Assembly: GCA_020465985.1 (NCBI GenBank)
Contig: JAANYP010000734.1
Span: forward strand, 1 to 64,000
DNA from: Centrapalus pauciflorus
Taxonomy: Eukaryota > Streptophyta > Magnoliopsida > Asterales > Asteraceae
Length of the DNA: 64,000 nucleotides
Direction of reading: 5' to 3'
The position numbers were made by a program, and so were the translations under genes. Of the stretch, positions 10,354 to 21,082 are shown piece after piece; position 1 is the stretch's first letter, and each line of letters starts with the position of its first letter. The notes beneath the pieces were generated by a model, which made no database searches, had not been told where the DNA came from, and worked only from the letters and a program-made list of their open reading frames with translations.

Positions 10354-10942
10354 ATGTTTATCCATCAGACGAAGTATGTCTACGATATTCTAGAATGCTT
10401 CGGGATGGAAGGAACAAAACTGACGGCTCACTTCAGCACGCCGATTGTAGTGAATCACAATCTCGGACCGGGTACAGAGAGTGATACTGATGTGGATCCG
10501 ACTTCATATCGGGCCATGATCGGGTCACTTATGTATATAACTGCTTCTAGACCTAACATAATGTTTGCTGTGTGTAATTGTGCTAGGTTTCAAGCCAACC
10601 CGAAGTAAATGCATATGAAAGCGGTGAAGCGGATTCTGAGATACCTCAAGTCGAAACCGAAGCTGGGACTTTGGTATCACGCGGATGGTGATCTGGAATT
10701 GGAAGCTTTCACGGATTCTGATTATGGAGGTTGCAGCTTGAATCGAAAGTCAACAACTGGAGGTTGTCAGTTCCTTGGAGGGAGACTCGTTTCCTGGCAA
10801 TGCAAGAAACAGACTTCGGTAGCCGTGTCAACGTGCGAGGCCGAATATGTTGCTGCTGGTAGTTGCAGTTCACAGGTTTTGTGGATACAACAACAATTGC
10901 GGGATTACGGTTTGATTTTTACTCATACTCCTATTAGGATAG
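10354..10942 (+). pseudogene. Copia-1 RT C-terminus and RNase H, first part
   Basis: The frame resumes with the RT thumb (TKYVYDILECFGM, ASRPNIMFAVCNCARFQ), meets a TAA at 10606-10608, then continues as RNase H: AFTDSDYGGCSLNRKSTTG, VSWQCKKQTSVAVST, CEAEYVAAGSC, LWIQQQLRDYG. The catalytic Asp of TDSDY and Glu of EAEY are present. The domain is cut at 10942 by element A2 and resumes in frame at 21088 after the GATAG duplication. Confidence 0.9.
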
Positions 10943-12529
10943 TGATACGGAAATATCAGTCTTAAATTTATAAACTCTAATCTGACCAAATCGACCGATA
11001 AACTCTCAGGCAAGTGTACCGGATCGTATAGCAATAAACTGGTAAGACCAGGATCGTCTCCACAGGGAACAGAAAATGCAATTTATACTAACTAAAAGTA
11101 CTCTAGCAAAAATAAAGTGGACAAAATGCAAACGAGTAAAAAGGGGGGTTGTTTTTAGATTTTTGGATACCGTTGACACGACAAAGTAAACAAAATGACA
11201 ATTAATAGTAAATAACGAAAAAAGAATTAAACGACTACGAAATAACAAACTATGAGAATAGAATCAAATAACTAAAATGTATTTATCATTGAATCACTCC
11301 CCCTAGATTTGGTTCGTTAAAAAGTGCAATTGATTGATAGAGTTTCTAAGAAATTTCGAGCTAACATAGACCATCAACCCTACTAATCCGATTATAACCT
11401 AATCTATTCAAAACACGCTAACTTTCGTTATTGGTGAATTGAACTCAAACTTTTATCTGGGTTATTAGAGAAGCAGTTTCAACTATCATAACTTCAGAAT
11501 AATTGATTACCCTAACCGCATGCAACCGTCATAATTTCAGAACAAGCAAACGATAATATAAAACTAATTACACGTGCAAGTCATAATTTCAGAACATGAC
11601 ACAATGTAATAGTAAACTACTCAATAATTATTAAGATAAATAATTCAAGGTTCACGACTAGGCATAAACAAAACTCAATCAATAATAAAAACTAAACCTA
11701 AATCTAGGGTTCGTTCATCAATGACAAATACAATAAACTTAGCCCATAATTATATTAATACCTAACAATAATAAATAACAAATAAAACAACTAAACATAA
11801 TAAAAAAAACCAAAGTAAGGTTGGTTATTTATTTTCTGCTAGGCACAAACCCACAAAGAAAAAAATAAATAAATGGAATAACACAAGTTAAGTTGTTACC
11901 TGTTCTACGCACAAGACTAAACAAAAAGAGAAACAATGATTGTTGTCTTGATTTTTTTTTTTCGTCCAACAGCAGAAGAAAGGAAAAAAAAGAAACAATA
12001 TAAAATTCAAGCAAATTGTTGTGTTTGCTTTACACCACCCACAGCAAAAGAAATAACCTTGAAAATTGTTGTTCCAATTTGCGCCGCCAGTACCGAAGAC
12101 AAAAGAAACAATAAAAAAATAAATTAAATCTTTAATGTTTTCTCCCCTCCTCTTTTCGTCTCCTCTTGCCGCCGCCACAGAAAAAAAAATAAGAAACCAA
12201 AGACCATCCCCTCCTCCTCTCCTTTACGCCTTTTTAAAAAAAATCCCAATAAATCTTTCCAAAACCCTAAATTATTTTATGGATTTTGGGCCCGTCGGGT
12301 ATAGGACTTGGAGAGGCTTAAATCTTGAACTTTATTTGGACCCGCTTGCATGCTCTCATATTTTTCACTTTAAGCCCACATAATCATCTTATTTTCTTGT
12401 ATTATACCCAATTAAACCTGCAAATAAAAAATGACAAGAAAATGAACTTTTAGCATCAACCTTATAAGTTTAAACACATAAAAAGAATGATATTGTTGAT
12501 TAATTATATGAATAAATGAGACAATATCA
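10943..12529 (-). repeat. A2 3' LTR
   Basis: 1587-bp LTR at the left end of the minus-strand element, starting TGATACGGAAATATCAG and ending ACAATATCA. Its small ORFs recur in the other LTR copy and are not genes. Confidence 0.95.
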
Positions 12530-12568
12530 AAACTTCCCACACTTAAACTTTGCTTGTCCCCAAGCAAA
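12530..12568 (-). promoter_or_regulatory. A2 polypurine tract next to 3' LTR, with hairpin
   Basis: On the minus strand a perfect 8-bp hairpin (12568-12549; arms TTTGCTTG and CAAGCAAA, loop GGGA) is followed by GTTTAAGTGTGGGAAGTTT, which abuts the 3' LTR at 12529. The purine tract would prime plus-strand DNA synthesis. A near copy of the whole module lies about 0.9 kb upstream. Confidence 0.75.
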
Positions 12569-13432
12569 TCATCTCAAAAGAAACAATTTAAACAAGCAAA
12601 CACAATTCAGACGCATATGAAGCTCAGACAGTTAAAAGGGATGCCTGCAAAAATAACTCAACTTCAACAAACACAGGATAACTTAAATTCATGCACATGC
12701 TTGTGTACCGATCCTCTCTAACTTTTCACTGACTCCAAAAGAATTCAAAAATCACTTGACTAAACTCAACTGACCTACAAATCGCTCATCCTTGCATGCT
12801 TTATTAATCTTTTCCCTTCAAACTTTTCTGACTCAAGGCTTATTGATGATTTCTTTTCTTTTTCTTTTCTTTTTCTTTTTCTTTTTCTTTTTTGGATTCA
12901 AGAAACCTATGACTTTCGATGGATCCCATGTAACGAACTTTCTACTTGACCGATCCCAAACCAGATGGTTTTAGGTGATCAGGTGTAGAACACCCCTCGA
13001 AGTCTACTCGTTCGAGAACCAAAGGCCACTTTTAGTTACTTAATCACTTTTCTTTCTTTTTTTTTTTTTTTAAATCAATCTCAACCTCTTTTGTCAGAAT
13101 GCAGCTGTTTGTAATTTAAGATGGTATCTCAGGATACCGACTCGCTGACAATAATCCCAGGGATTAACATAACATGCAAGACTTTTTGCAATTTCCAGGC
13201 CATTAGAGCTCATAGTGATCAAGAAAATAGTTAAAAACCAGCAAAAAGCCACAAACACTGCAACATGAAAGCTAAGCTAACCGATGATGTTAAAGACAAG
13301 CGCTTTTCACAGACACACTCTCACTTACTTAACCATCACTATACGAATGAAGTGTATAAACTTGCTAACATAAAAGAAATTTAAGTGCATAGAGATGATA
13401 TACTAACAGGACAAACAATGGTTAAAGTATTT
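12569..13432 (-). other. A2 3' non-coding region between the two polypurine modules
   Basis: No ORF above background. It contains pyrimidine-rich microsatellite-like stretches (CTTTTT repeats at about 12846-12895 and a T14 run at about 13057-13070). An Athila env-like gene would be expected in this area, but nothing resembling one is visible. Confidence 0.6.
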
Positions 13433-13477
13433 AACCCCCTTCCCACACTTAAAATTTTTGCATTGTCCCCAATGCAA
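13433..13477 (-). promoter_or_regulatory. A2 internal polypurine tract with hairpin
   Basis: On the minus strand a perfect 8-bp hairpin (13477-13458; arms TTGCATTG and CAATGCAA, loop GGGA) precedes TTTAAGTGTGGGAAGGGGG. This is the same arrangement as at 12530-12568, but with different, still complementary stem bases. It is probably a second plus-strand priming site; that function is inferred. Confidence 0.6.
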
Positions 13478-13816
13478 TCACAGATAAAGCACAGATATAT
13501 GGAAAGAATAGGGAGAGTAAAGGAACAATACTCCCTTGGGGTTAGCAGCAATAACGTGAGACAGTGGCGGTAGACGTCAAATCACAGCAGCAAGCATTAA
13601 TAACTGAAAAAGCACACATGACAAAGAAAAGCATAAAACCTGTAAAAAGAGAAGCAACACACATTAGACTAAACACACGAATAAAATAAAATAAAAATAA
13701 GATAATGCAAGACAAAAATAACTAAAATAAAACTTTAAGAAACAGAAATTCGGGTTGCCTCCCGAGAGCGCCTTATTTATTTTCGAGTCTTGAGCTCGAC
13801 TCGCTCCTAAAACTAC
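13478..13816 (-). other. A2 non-coding sequence after pol
   Basis: Between the pol stop and the internal polypurine tract. It includes GGGAGGCAACCCG (minus strand, about 13753-13765), a sequence I have seen downstream of pol in Athila-like elements. No ORF. Confidence 0.5.
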
Positions 13817-16800
13817 TTATTTGGGGATGGTGTCCATGACCTCCTCTTGTTCGGGTCCTTCTGCCTCGTTGTATAACTTCAAACGATGACCATTAACGCG
13901 AAAAGAGCCACTCTCAGACTGGAGATCAACAAAACCATATTGGGAAGCTTTAATGACTGTATAAGGACCAGTCCAGCGCGATTTCAGCTTACATGGAGTG
14001 AGTTTCAGACGGGATTTGAATAATAGAACTTTGTCCCCTGGTCTGAACTCCTTGACGGTCTTCAGACGACTATCATGCAACACCTTTGATCTCTCCTTAT
14101 ATAATCGCGAGTTATCATAGGCTTGGAGCCTCAACTCGTCTAACTCGTTCAATTGGAGAAACCGGTGTTTTCCTGCCTCATGATAATCGAGATTTGCATT
14201 TTTCAAGGCCCAGAATGCCTTGTGCTCGATTTCAAGAGGGAGATGGCATGCTTTGCCATAAACCATTCGAAACGGCGTCGTGCCAGTAGGAGTTTTGTAG
14301 GCAGTACGGAATGCCCACAACGCGTCATCAAGCTTGTCGGACCACAGTTTGGGGTTGAATCCAATAGTGCGCTCGAGAATACGTTTAAGTCCTCTATTCG
14401 TGTTCTCGACTTGTCCACTCGTTTGTGGGTGATATGGCGTCGAGAATCTGTGATTCACTCCATAGCGTTTCAGGATTTTCTCCAACTGCTGATTACAGAA
14501 ATGTGATCCGCGATCACTAATCAGCGCCTTAGGACAACCGAATCGAGAGAATAGGCTTTTAAGGAAATTCACAACTACTCGGGCATCATTGGTTGGGAGG
14601 GCTTTTGCCTCAGCCCATTTCGAAAGATAATCTACAGCCACGAGTATGTATTTGTTGTTACGGGATGTCGGGAAAGGACCCATGAAGTCGATGCCCCATA
14701 CATCAAAGATCTCGCAAATTTGAATTCCTTGTTGGGGCATCTCATCCCTTTTCGAGATATTACCTGCACGCTGACAAGCATCACAGGTCTTTACCATGGA
14801 ATGAGCATCTTTGAAGAGAGTGGGCCAATAGAAACCACAATCTAAGACCTTTTTCGCAGTGTAGTTTGGCCCAAAGTGTCCTCCGGTTGGTCCTTGGTGA
14901 CATTCATTCAAAATTTGTCTGGCATCAGTACCAGACACGCAACGTCGCATAACATAGTCGGCACCTAAACGGAAGAGATAGGGTGGATACCAATGATAGA
15001 ACTTAGAATCACTCAAAAGCTTTCGCTTCTGCTGGTATGTCAACCCTTTTTCTATGATACCTGCTGCAAGGTAGTTTGCTATGCTAGCAAACCAAGGGTC
15101 ATCGTCCTCACAGGACTCGATCATCTGTAAGAATTCATCAGGGAATGTGTCCTTGATGGTGGACTCATTAAGCTCCTCAAGATTTGGGTTCTCGAGTCGA
15201 GAAAGATGATCAGCAGCTAGGTTTTCTGCCCCCTTTTTGTCCCGGATCTCAATGTCGAATTCCTGTAAGAGTAGAATCCAACGAATTAGTCTCGACTTTG
15301 CATCTTGCTTGGCATATAGATATTTGAGGGCAGAATGGTCAGTGTAGACTATGGTCTTTGAGAGTACCAAGTACTGACGAAACTTATCGAATGCAAAAAC
15401 TACCGCTAGAAGCTCTTTTTCGGTGGTAGTGTAATGTCCCTGGGCCGCTGTCAGAGTGCGACTCGCATAGTAGATAGGCTGAAAATGATTATTCTTTCTT
15501 TGGCCCAGGACAGCTCCAAGCGCGTAATCGCTAGCATCACACATGAGTTCGAATGGAGAGGACCAATCTGGTGGTATCATGATTGGCGCATGTGTCAGAT
15601 GATGCTTCAGAAGATCATGTGCCTTCACACACTCGGATGAGAATACGAATGGCACGTCTTTCTCGAGAAGTTGGGTGAGAGGCCGGGCGATCTTTGAAAA
15701 ATCTTTGATAAAGCGCCTATAGAACCCGGCATGACCCAAAAATCTACGAACCGCTTTGACATTCGTGGGTGGTGGGAGTTTGGAAATTACGTCAACTTTC
15801 AATTTATCGACCTCCATTCCCACACTTGAGATTTTATGGCCGAGAACTATGCCTTCTCGAACCATAAAGTGGCATTTTTCCCAATTCAACACAAGGTGAG
15901 ACTCCTCGCATCTAGTCAGGATACGCTCAAGGTTCAAGAGACATGAATCGAAGGAATTGCCGAATACTGAAAAGTCGTCCATGAAAACCTCCATGCAATC
16001 CTCGATCATGTCATGGAAGATGGCTGTCATACAACGCTGGAAAGTGGCAGGAGCGTTGCAGAGACCAAAAGGCATCCGCCTGTAAGCAAAAGTCCCGAAA
16101 GGACAGGTGAAGGTGGTCTTCTCCTGATCCTTTGGGTCGATAGGAATCTGAAAGTAGCCAGAGAAACCATCAAGGAAGCAGTAGAACTCGTTCCCTGCTA
16201 GTCTCTCTAACATCTGGTCAATGAAGGGAAGAGGAAAGTGGTCCTTTCGGGTAGCATCATTAAGTTTCCGATAATCTATGCATACCCTCCATCCAGTGAC
16301 CACGCGAGTAGGGACGAGTTCGTCTTTCTCGTTTCGAACAACAGTGGTGCCTCCCTTTTTAGGAACCACCTGAACAGGGCTGACCCATGGGCTGTCAGAA
16401 ATAGGGTATATAATCCCAGCATCGAGGAGTTTGATGACCTCCTTCTTGACTACTTCGGTCATATTAGGGTTCAGCCGCCTCTGTCTCTGCACACATGACT
16501 TATAGTTATCTTCCATGAGAATCTTGTGCGTGCAGTAGGAAGGAACGATCCCTGGAATGTCAGCAGTCTTCCAGGCGATTGCCCGCTTATGGGCTTTGAG
16601 AAGATGAATCAATCTGCCTTTCTCATCAGGGGAGAGAGCAGATGAAATGATGACAGGGAGAGAAGATTCTCCCTGTAAGAACGCATACTCAAGATGATCG
16701 GGAAGAGGTTTAAGCTCAAGAGTAGGTGGCTCTTCAAGAGATGTCTTAATACGGATCTTCTCGTTAATTGCGAGTGGCTCGACTTCTCCATCGGTCTCTT

Positions 16801-18676
16801 GGGCGTCAACAGCGTCTGCACATAGGAGATCTTCGAGATTTCGCATTACCATATCAGGATCAATTGTGCATGCCTCATTACTCATCAAGGTCAGAAGCTG
16901 ATCCAGCTCAGAATCCAGACAATCGTCTATAACGTCAATAGAGAAACATGAATCATCGGCCGTGTGTGCGTGTGTCATTGCCTTATCGATGGAGAATGTG
17001 ACTCTGTCATCAGCAATACCTAGATTGAGTTGTCTCTTAGATACGTGAACTATGGCGTCAGCAGTGTTGAGGAATGGTCGTCCTAGAATGAGTGGAATCT
17101 GGCTATCTTCTTTCATTTCTAGGATGACAAAGTCAGCTGGAAAGACAAACCTATCTACCTTAACTGGGACATTTTCCGCTATGCCTAAAGGATATTTAAA
17201 GCTACGGTCTGCAAGCTGAAGGCACATCCTGGTCTGCTTAAGTTCACCTAGGTCTAGCTTAGAGTATAAGGTGAGTGGCATGAGATTAATGCTAGCACCT
17301 AGATCAGCTAATGCATTACATACAGTATCAGAACCAAGAAAGCAAGGGATAATGAAACTCCCTGGATCTCCAAGCTTAGGAGGCATGTCCTTCGTCTGTA
17401 GAATGGCTGAACACTGCTCACGGAGTGGCAATGTGGTCGCGTCCTCCAACTTCTTCCTATTCGACACTAGATCCTTCAGAAACTTCCCATAGTTAGGCAT
17501 ACCTGCAATGACATCAATGAGAGGTACGTTAATCCTAATTTGCTTCAATAAGTCAACAAACTTACCATACTGCTCTTTCATGCGTTCTTTCCGTAGACGA
17601 TTAGGATAAGGGATTTTTGGCTGGTAATCCCTCAGAGGCGCTGGCTTTGGCTTTGATGACTTAGCGACCGGTGGTGGCGTCTCCTTCTCCACTGAATCAG
17701 CTGTAGGTGTTTCCGTTTGGCTAGGTCTCTCCGTGTTATCCTCGTCATCTGAAGTCCAATCCTGCACAATAACAGAGTTGTCAGAATGTGATGTATCCAT
17801 AACTCCGACTACCTTACCTGAGCGAGTGGTAATCGCCTTAACATGCTCATTGTGATTCTGATTCACGTTGGGGTTCTTTTGGGTATTGCTTGGTAGTGAC
17901 CCACTTTGACGTCCTGATACGACCTCAGCTAATCTACCAAAGTCGCGCTCAATATTCTGGATCGATGCTTGCTGATTCCTTTGAACTTGCTCGTTATTCA
18001 CTTGATTCTGTTGCACAGTCAGCATAAAACTCTTCAATATATCTTCTATGTTGCTGCTTGTTCCAGTTGCTGGCTGAGTGATCTGTACCGGAGGCTGAGG
18101 ATTCGGGTTGGTGTTTCCCTGGTTAAAGCGATAGAACCCCGGTGGGTTCTGTCTTTGGAAATTTCCTCGGTTGTTTCCCTGGTAATTTGAATTATTCCCC
18201 TGGTAGTTATTTCCCTGGTAATTTGAATTATTCCCCTGGTAGTTATTTCCCGGCCTCTGGTTCATGAAGTTAACGCTCTGTGTCTGGATCATCGGCCGAT
18301 CCTCGCAGTCTTTCGTCAGGTGAGATCCTCCACAAGTTTCACACCCTACCTGCATAGCGTGAATACTTTGGATCAGCTTATCAACTTTACGCTCCAATGA
18401 CTTTTGACTGTTAGCAATCGATGCTACAGTATCACTACCCCCGTCATCCTCTATTGCAGCTATCGTCTTTCTGCCCGATTTCTTCTCAACACTCCATCCC
18501 TGCTTAACTAAAGATATGTCTTCTAAAAGCTTAAAGGCTTCCCTCGGAGTCTTATATTGAAAGATACCGCCGCAGGCTGAGTCGATTCGCTCTTTAACCT
18601 CTTCATCCATACCCCTGTAGAAAGTCTCGACCTGCTTTCTCTTATTAAGCTCGTGATTTGGACATTCGCGTAACAT
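13817..18676 (-). CDS. A2 gag (C-terminal part)-pol polyprotein
   Basis: 1619-codon open frame. Domains by residue: end of the gag domain (1-60); zinc knuckle C112-x2-C115-x3-H119-x4-C124; Asn/Gln-rich repeat NYQGNNSNYQGNN (about 144-170); linker AITTRSGK (281-288); aspartic protease with D458-L-G-A; RT about 735-920 with the Asp of CFLDGFSGYFQIP and the catalytic FMDD at 898-901; RNase H with D1047, E1088, D1113 and D1156; integrase HHCC zinc finger (about 1260-1301) and catalytic core D1330, D1388, E1424 (the last two 35 residues apart). All catalytic residues are present. The start shown is only the first Met after an in-frame TAG; the true protein begins at 19267. This is the most complete pol frame in the window. 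Confidence 0.95.
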   Translation of the reverse strand: MLRECPNHELNKRKQVETFYRGMDEEVKERIDSACGGIFQYKTPREAFKLLEDISLVKQGWSVEKKSGRKTIAAIEDDGGSDTVASIANSQKSLERKVDKLIQSIHAMQVGCETCGGSHLTKDCEDRPMIQTQSVNFMNQRPGNNYQGNNSNYQGNNYQGNNSNYQGNNRGNFQRQNPPGFYRFNQGNTNPNPQPPVQITQPATGTSSNIEDILKSFMLTVQQNQVNNEQVQRNQQASIQNIERDFGRLAEVVSGRQSGSLPSNTQKNPNVNQNHNEHVKAITTRSGKVVGVMDTSHSDNSVIVQDWTSDDEDNTERPSQTETPTADSVEKETPPPVAKSSKPKPAPLRDYQPKIPYPNRLRKERMKEQYGKFVDLLKQIRINVPLIDVIAGMPNYGKFLKDLVSNRKKLEDATTLPLREQCSAILQTKDMPPKLGDPGSFIIPCFLGSDTVCNALADLGASINLMPLTLYSKLDLGELKQTRMCLQLADRSFKYPLGIAENVPVKVDRFVFPADFVILEMKEDSQIPLILGRPFLNTADAIVHVSKRQLNLGIADDRVTFSIDKAMTHAHTADDSCFSIDVIDDCLDSELDQLLTLMSNEACTIDPDMVMRNLEDLLCADAVDAQETDGEVEPLAINEKIRIKTSLEEPPTLELKPLPDHLEYAFLQGESSLPVIISSALSPDEKGRLIHLLKAHKRAIAWKTADIPGIVPSYCTHKILMEDNYKSCVQRQRRLNPNMTEVVKKEVIKLLDAGIIYPISDSPWVSPVQVVPKKGGTTVVRNEKDELVPTRVVTGWRVCIDYRKLNDATRKDHFPLPFIDQMLERLAGNEFYCFLDGFSGYFQIPIDPKDQEKTTFTCPFGTFAYRRMPFGLCNAPATFQRCMTAIFHDMIEDCMEVFMDDFSVFGNSFDSCLLNLERILTRCEESHLVLNWEKCHFMVREGIVLGHKISSVGMEVDKLKVDVISKLPPPTNVKAVRRFLGHAGFYRRFIKDFSKIARPLTQLLEKDVPFVFSSECVKAHDLLKHHLTHAPIMIPPDWSSPFELMCDASDYALGAVLGQRKNNHFQPIYYASRTLTAAQGHYTTTEKELLAVVFAFDKFRQYLVLSKTIVYTDHSALKYLYAKQDAKSRLIRWILLLQEFDIEIRDKKGAENLAADHLSRLENPNLEELNESTIKDTFPDEFLQMIESCEDDDPWFASIANYLAAGIIEKGLTYQQKRKLLSDSKFYHWYPPYLFRLGADYVMRRCVSGTDARQILNECHQGPTGGHFGPNYTAKKVLDCGFYWPTLFKDAHSMVKTCDACQRAGNISKRDEMPQQGIQICEIFDVWGIDFMGPFPTSRNNKYILVAVDYLSKWAEAKALPTNDARVVVNFLKSLFSRFGCPKALISDRGSHFCNQQLEKILKRYGVNHRFSTPYHPQTSGQVENTNRGLKRILERTIGFNPKLWSDKLDDALWAFRTAYKTPTGTTPFRMVYGKACHLPLEIEHKAFWALKNANLDYHEAGKHRFLQLNELDELRLQAYDNSRLYKERSKVLHDSRLKTVKEFRPGDKVLLFKSRLKLTPCKLKSRWTGPYTVIKASQYGFVDLQSESGSFRVNGHRLKLYNEAEGPEQEEVMDTIPK
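18177..18248 (-). repeat. Two perfect 36-bp tandem units in A2 gag
   Basis: Units 18177-18212 and 18213-18248 are identical and encode the Asn/Gln/Gly/Tyr repeat of the gag linker. Being a multiple of three, they keep the frame. Confidence 0.85.
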
Positions 18677-18721
18677 CTTCTTGAATCGTGTCCATGAATC
18701 AACAAAAGATTCCCCAACTTT

Positions 18722-19267
18722 CTAGGAAAAGTTTGAAATTTCAGCTATCATTCTTTCTTCCTTAGCCGGAGGGAAAAAGTGGTTAATGAACAAGTTGTTC
18801 ATGTCTGCCCAGGTCGTGATAGAGTCTGGCTCTAAAGATTCTAACCACTCTTGAGCTTCCCCAATAAGGGTGAACGGGAAAACTCTAAGTCTCGCGGCAT
18901 CGGAATTAGCTCTGAATAAGTCACAGATGGAGAGGAATGACTGAATGTGTCGGTTAGGATCATGCTTTAACCTCCCATCAAAATTCAATTCCCGAGCCAT
19001 GCTGACGAACTGCCCTTTGATTTCGAATCTTTCCTCATTGGCAACAACAGGGACTCGGATAGCAGACTGTGGAGCTGGTGGTGCACTCTCGCGGGCTGTC
19101 CACATCGGGGTATCATCTTCATTAGCCATTGGTTCCTGCTCAGATTCAGACTCCAAGTGAGGATCTTCCGTGATTGCTGGTGGTTGACGTTGACGAAGTC
19201 GACGGTGGAATTCTCGTTCAGGCTCTTGAAACGGTTCTAAGAGTTGAGACGATGATCTACGGGTCAT
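18722..19267 (-). CDS. A2 gag N-terminus, ended by a premature TAG
   Basis: First 181 codons of the A2 polyprotein, starting ATG at 19267 about 200 bases after the PBS. It contains the retrotransposon gag core (RELNFDGRLKHDPNRHIQSF, then LFRANSDAARLRVFPFTLIGEAQEWLESL, then FINHFFPPAKE). TAG at 18724-18722 lies in the same frame as the long gag-pol ORF, which resumes with KVGESFVDSW. The family usually has Gln at the stop position, so CAG to TAG is the simplest explanation. The stop is in the middle of gag, not at a gag/pol border, so programmed readthrough is unlikely. Confidence 0.88.
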   Translation of the reverse strand: MTRRSSSQLLEPFQEPEREFHRRLRQRQPPAITEDPHLESESEQEPMANEDDTPMWTARESAPPAPQSAIRVPVVANEERFEIKGQFVSMARELNFDGRLKHDPNRHIQSFLSICDLFRANSDAARLRVFPFTLIGEAQEWLESLEPDSITTWADMNNLFINHFFPPAKEERMIAEISNFS

Positions 19268-19473
19268 GCACTAACTAAACTAAGGAAAAGTAGAATTATA
19301 GAACTAATTAAATAAAATAAAATAAATCTAAGAAAACTAAATAACCTATAAAGAAAATAAAATAAACTTAATGAGTAAAATAAAACTAAAAACTAAACTA
19401 AAAAAATTTAAAAATAAAATTAAGATTAAAAAGAAAATGCTAGAAGAATTCTAAGTAGTAAAATTGGAAACCG

Positions 19474-19491
19474 TCCCCGGCAACGGCGCCA
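19474..19491 (-). promoter_or_regulatory. A2 primer binding site (tRNA-Asp type)
   Basis: Minus strand TGGCGCCGTTGCCGGGGA, six bases from the 5' LTR border at 19498 and identical to the PBS of A1. Confidence 0.95.
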
Positions 19492-19497
19492 AAAACT

Positions 19498-21082
19498 TGA
19501 TACGGAAATATCAGTCTTAAATTTATAAACTCTAATCTGACCAAATCGACCGATAAACTCTCAGGCAAGTGTACCCGATCGTATAGCAATAAACTGGTAA
19601 GACCAGGATCGTCTCCACAGGGAACAGAAAATGCAATTTATACTAACTAAAATTACTCTAGCAAAAATAAAGTGGACAAAATGCAAACGAGTAAAAAGGG
19701 GGGTTGTTTTTAGATTTTTGGATACCGTTGACACGACAAAGTAAACAAAATGACAATTAATAGTAAATAACGAAAAAAGAATTAAACGACTACGAAATAA
19801 CAAACTATGAGAATAGAATCAAATAACTAAAATGTATTTATCATTGAATCACTCCCCCTAGATTTGGTTCGTTAAAAAGTGCAATTGATTGATAGAGTTT
19901 CTAAGAAATTTCGAGCTAACATAGACCATCAACCCTACTAATCCGATTATAACCTAATCTATTCAAAACACGCTAACTTTCGTTATTGGTGAATTGAACT
20001 CAAACTTTTATCTGGGTTATTAGAGAAGCAGTTTCAACTATCATAACTTCAGAATAATTGATTACCCTAACCGCATGCAACCGTCATAATTTCAGAACAA
20101 GCAAACGATAAGATAAAACTAATTACACGTGCAAGTCATAATTTCAGAACATGACACAATGTAATAGTAAACTACTCAATAATTATTAAGATAAATAATT
20201 CAAGGTTCACGACTAGGCATAAACAAAACTCAATCAATAATAAAAACTAAACCTAAATCTAGGGTTCGTTCATCAATGACAAATACAATAAACTTAGCCC
20301 ATAATTAAATTAATACCTAACAATAATAAATAACAAATAAAACAACTAAACATAATAAAAAAAACCAAAGTAAGATTGGTTATTTATTTTCTGCTAGGCA
20401 CAAACCCACAAAGAAAAAAATAAATAAATGGAATAACACAAGTTAAGTTGTTACCTGTTCTACGCACAAAACTAAACAAAAAGAGAAACAATGATTGTTG
20501 TCTTGATTTTTTTTTCCGTCCAACAGCAGAAGAAAGGAAAAAAAGAAACAATATAAAATTCAAGCAAATTGTTGTGTTTGCTTTACACCACCCACAGCAA
20601 AAGAAATAACCTTGAAAATTGTTGTTCCAATTTGCGCCGCCAGTACCGAAGACAAAAGAAACAATAAAAAAATAAATTCAATCTTTAATGTTTTCTCCCC
20701 TCCTCTTTTCGTCTCCTCTTGCCGCCGCCACAGAAAAAAAAATAAGAAACCAAAGACAATCCCCTCCTCCTCTCCTTTACGCCTTTTTAAAAAAAATCCC
20801 AATAAATCTTTCCAAAACCCTAAATTATTTTATGGATTTTGGGCCCGTCGGGTATTGGACTTGGAGAGGCTTAAATCTTGAACTTTATTTGGACCCGCTT
20901 GCATGCTCTCATATTTTTCACTTTAAGCCCACATAATCATCTTATTTTCTTGTATTGTACCCAATTAAACCTGCAAATAAAAAATGACAAGAAAATGAAC
21001 TTTTAGCATCAACCTTATAAGTTTAAACACATAAAAAGAATGATATTGTTGATTAATTATATGAATAAATGAGACAATATCA
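19498..21082 (-). repeat. A2 5' LTR
   Basis: 1585-bp LTR at the right end of the minus-strand element, nearly identical to 10943-12529. It is followed by the duplicated target GATAG. Confidence 0.95.

Larger units (their letters stand above)
10943..21082 (-). mobile_element. Athila-like Ty3/Gypsy element A2, nearly intact
   Basis: Minus-strand element of 10140 bp inserted in the RNase H of Copia-1, flanked by GATAG at 10938-10942 and 21083-21087. LTRs of 1587 bp (10943-12529) and 1585 bp (19498-21082) start TGATA and end TATCA, and are almost identical: about 10-12 substitutions and two length changes in A/T runs by eye, i.e. under 1%. Order on the minus strand: 5' LTR, tRNA-Asp PBS, gag-pol in a single frame, about 1.3 kb non-coding with two polypurine modules, 3' LTR. 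Gypsy order (RT, RNase H, integrase) is clear. I find no env-like ORF, though some Athila elements have one. One TAG in gag is the only coding lesion I see. Confidence 0.95.

Noticed and set aside
11006..11248. 80-codon ORF on the minus strand, found again at 19561-19803
   Set aside because: It lies inside the A2 LTR and appears twice only because the LTR does. No recognisable protein.
12569..13816. Env-like gene of A2
   Set aside because: The position fits Athila env, but no ORF above background and no membrane segments are present.
18722..18724. Programmed stop-codon readthrough in A2
   Set aside because: The TAG lies in the middle of gag, before the zinc knuckle and protease. Readthrough signals sit at the gag/pol border. 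A mutation is simpler.
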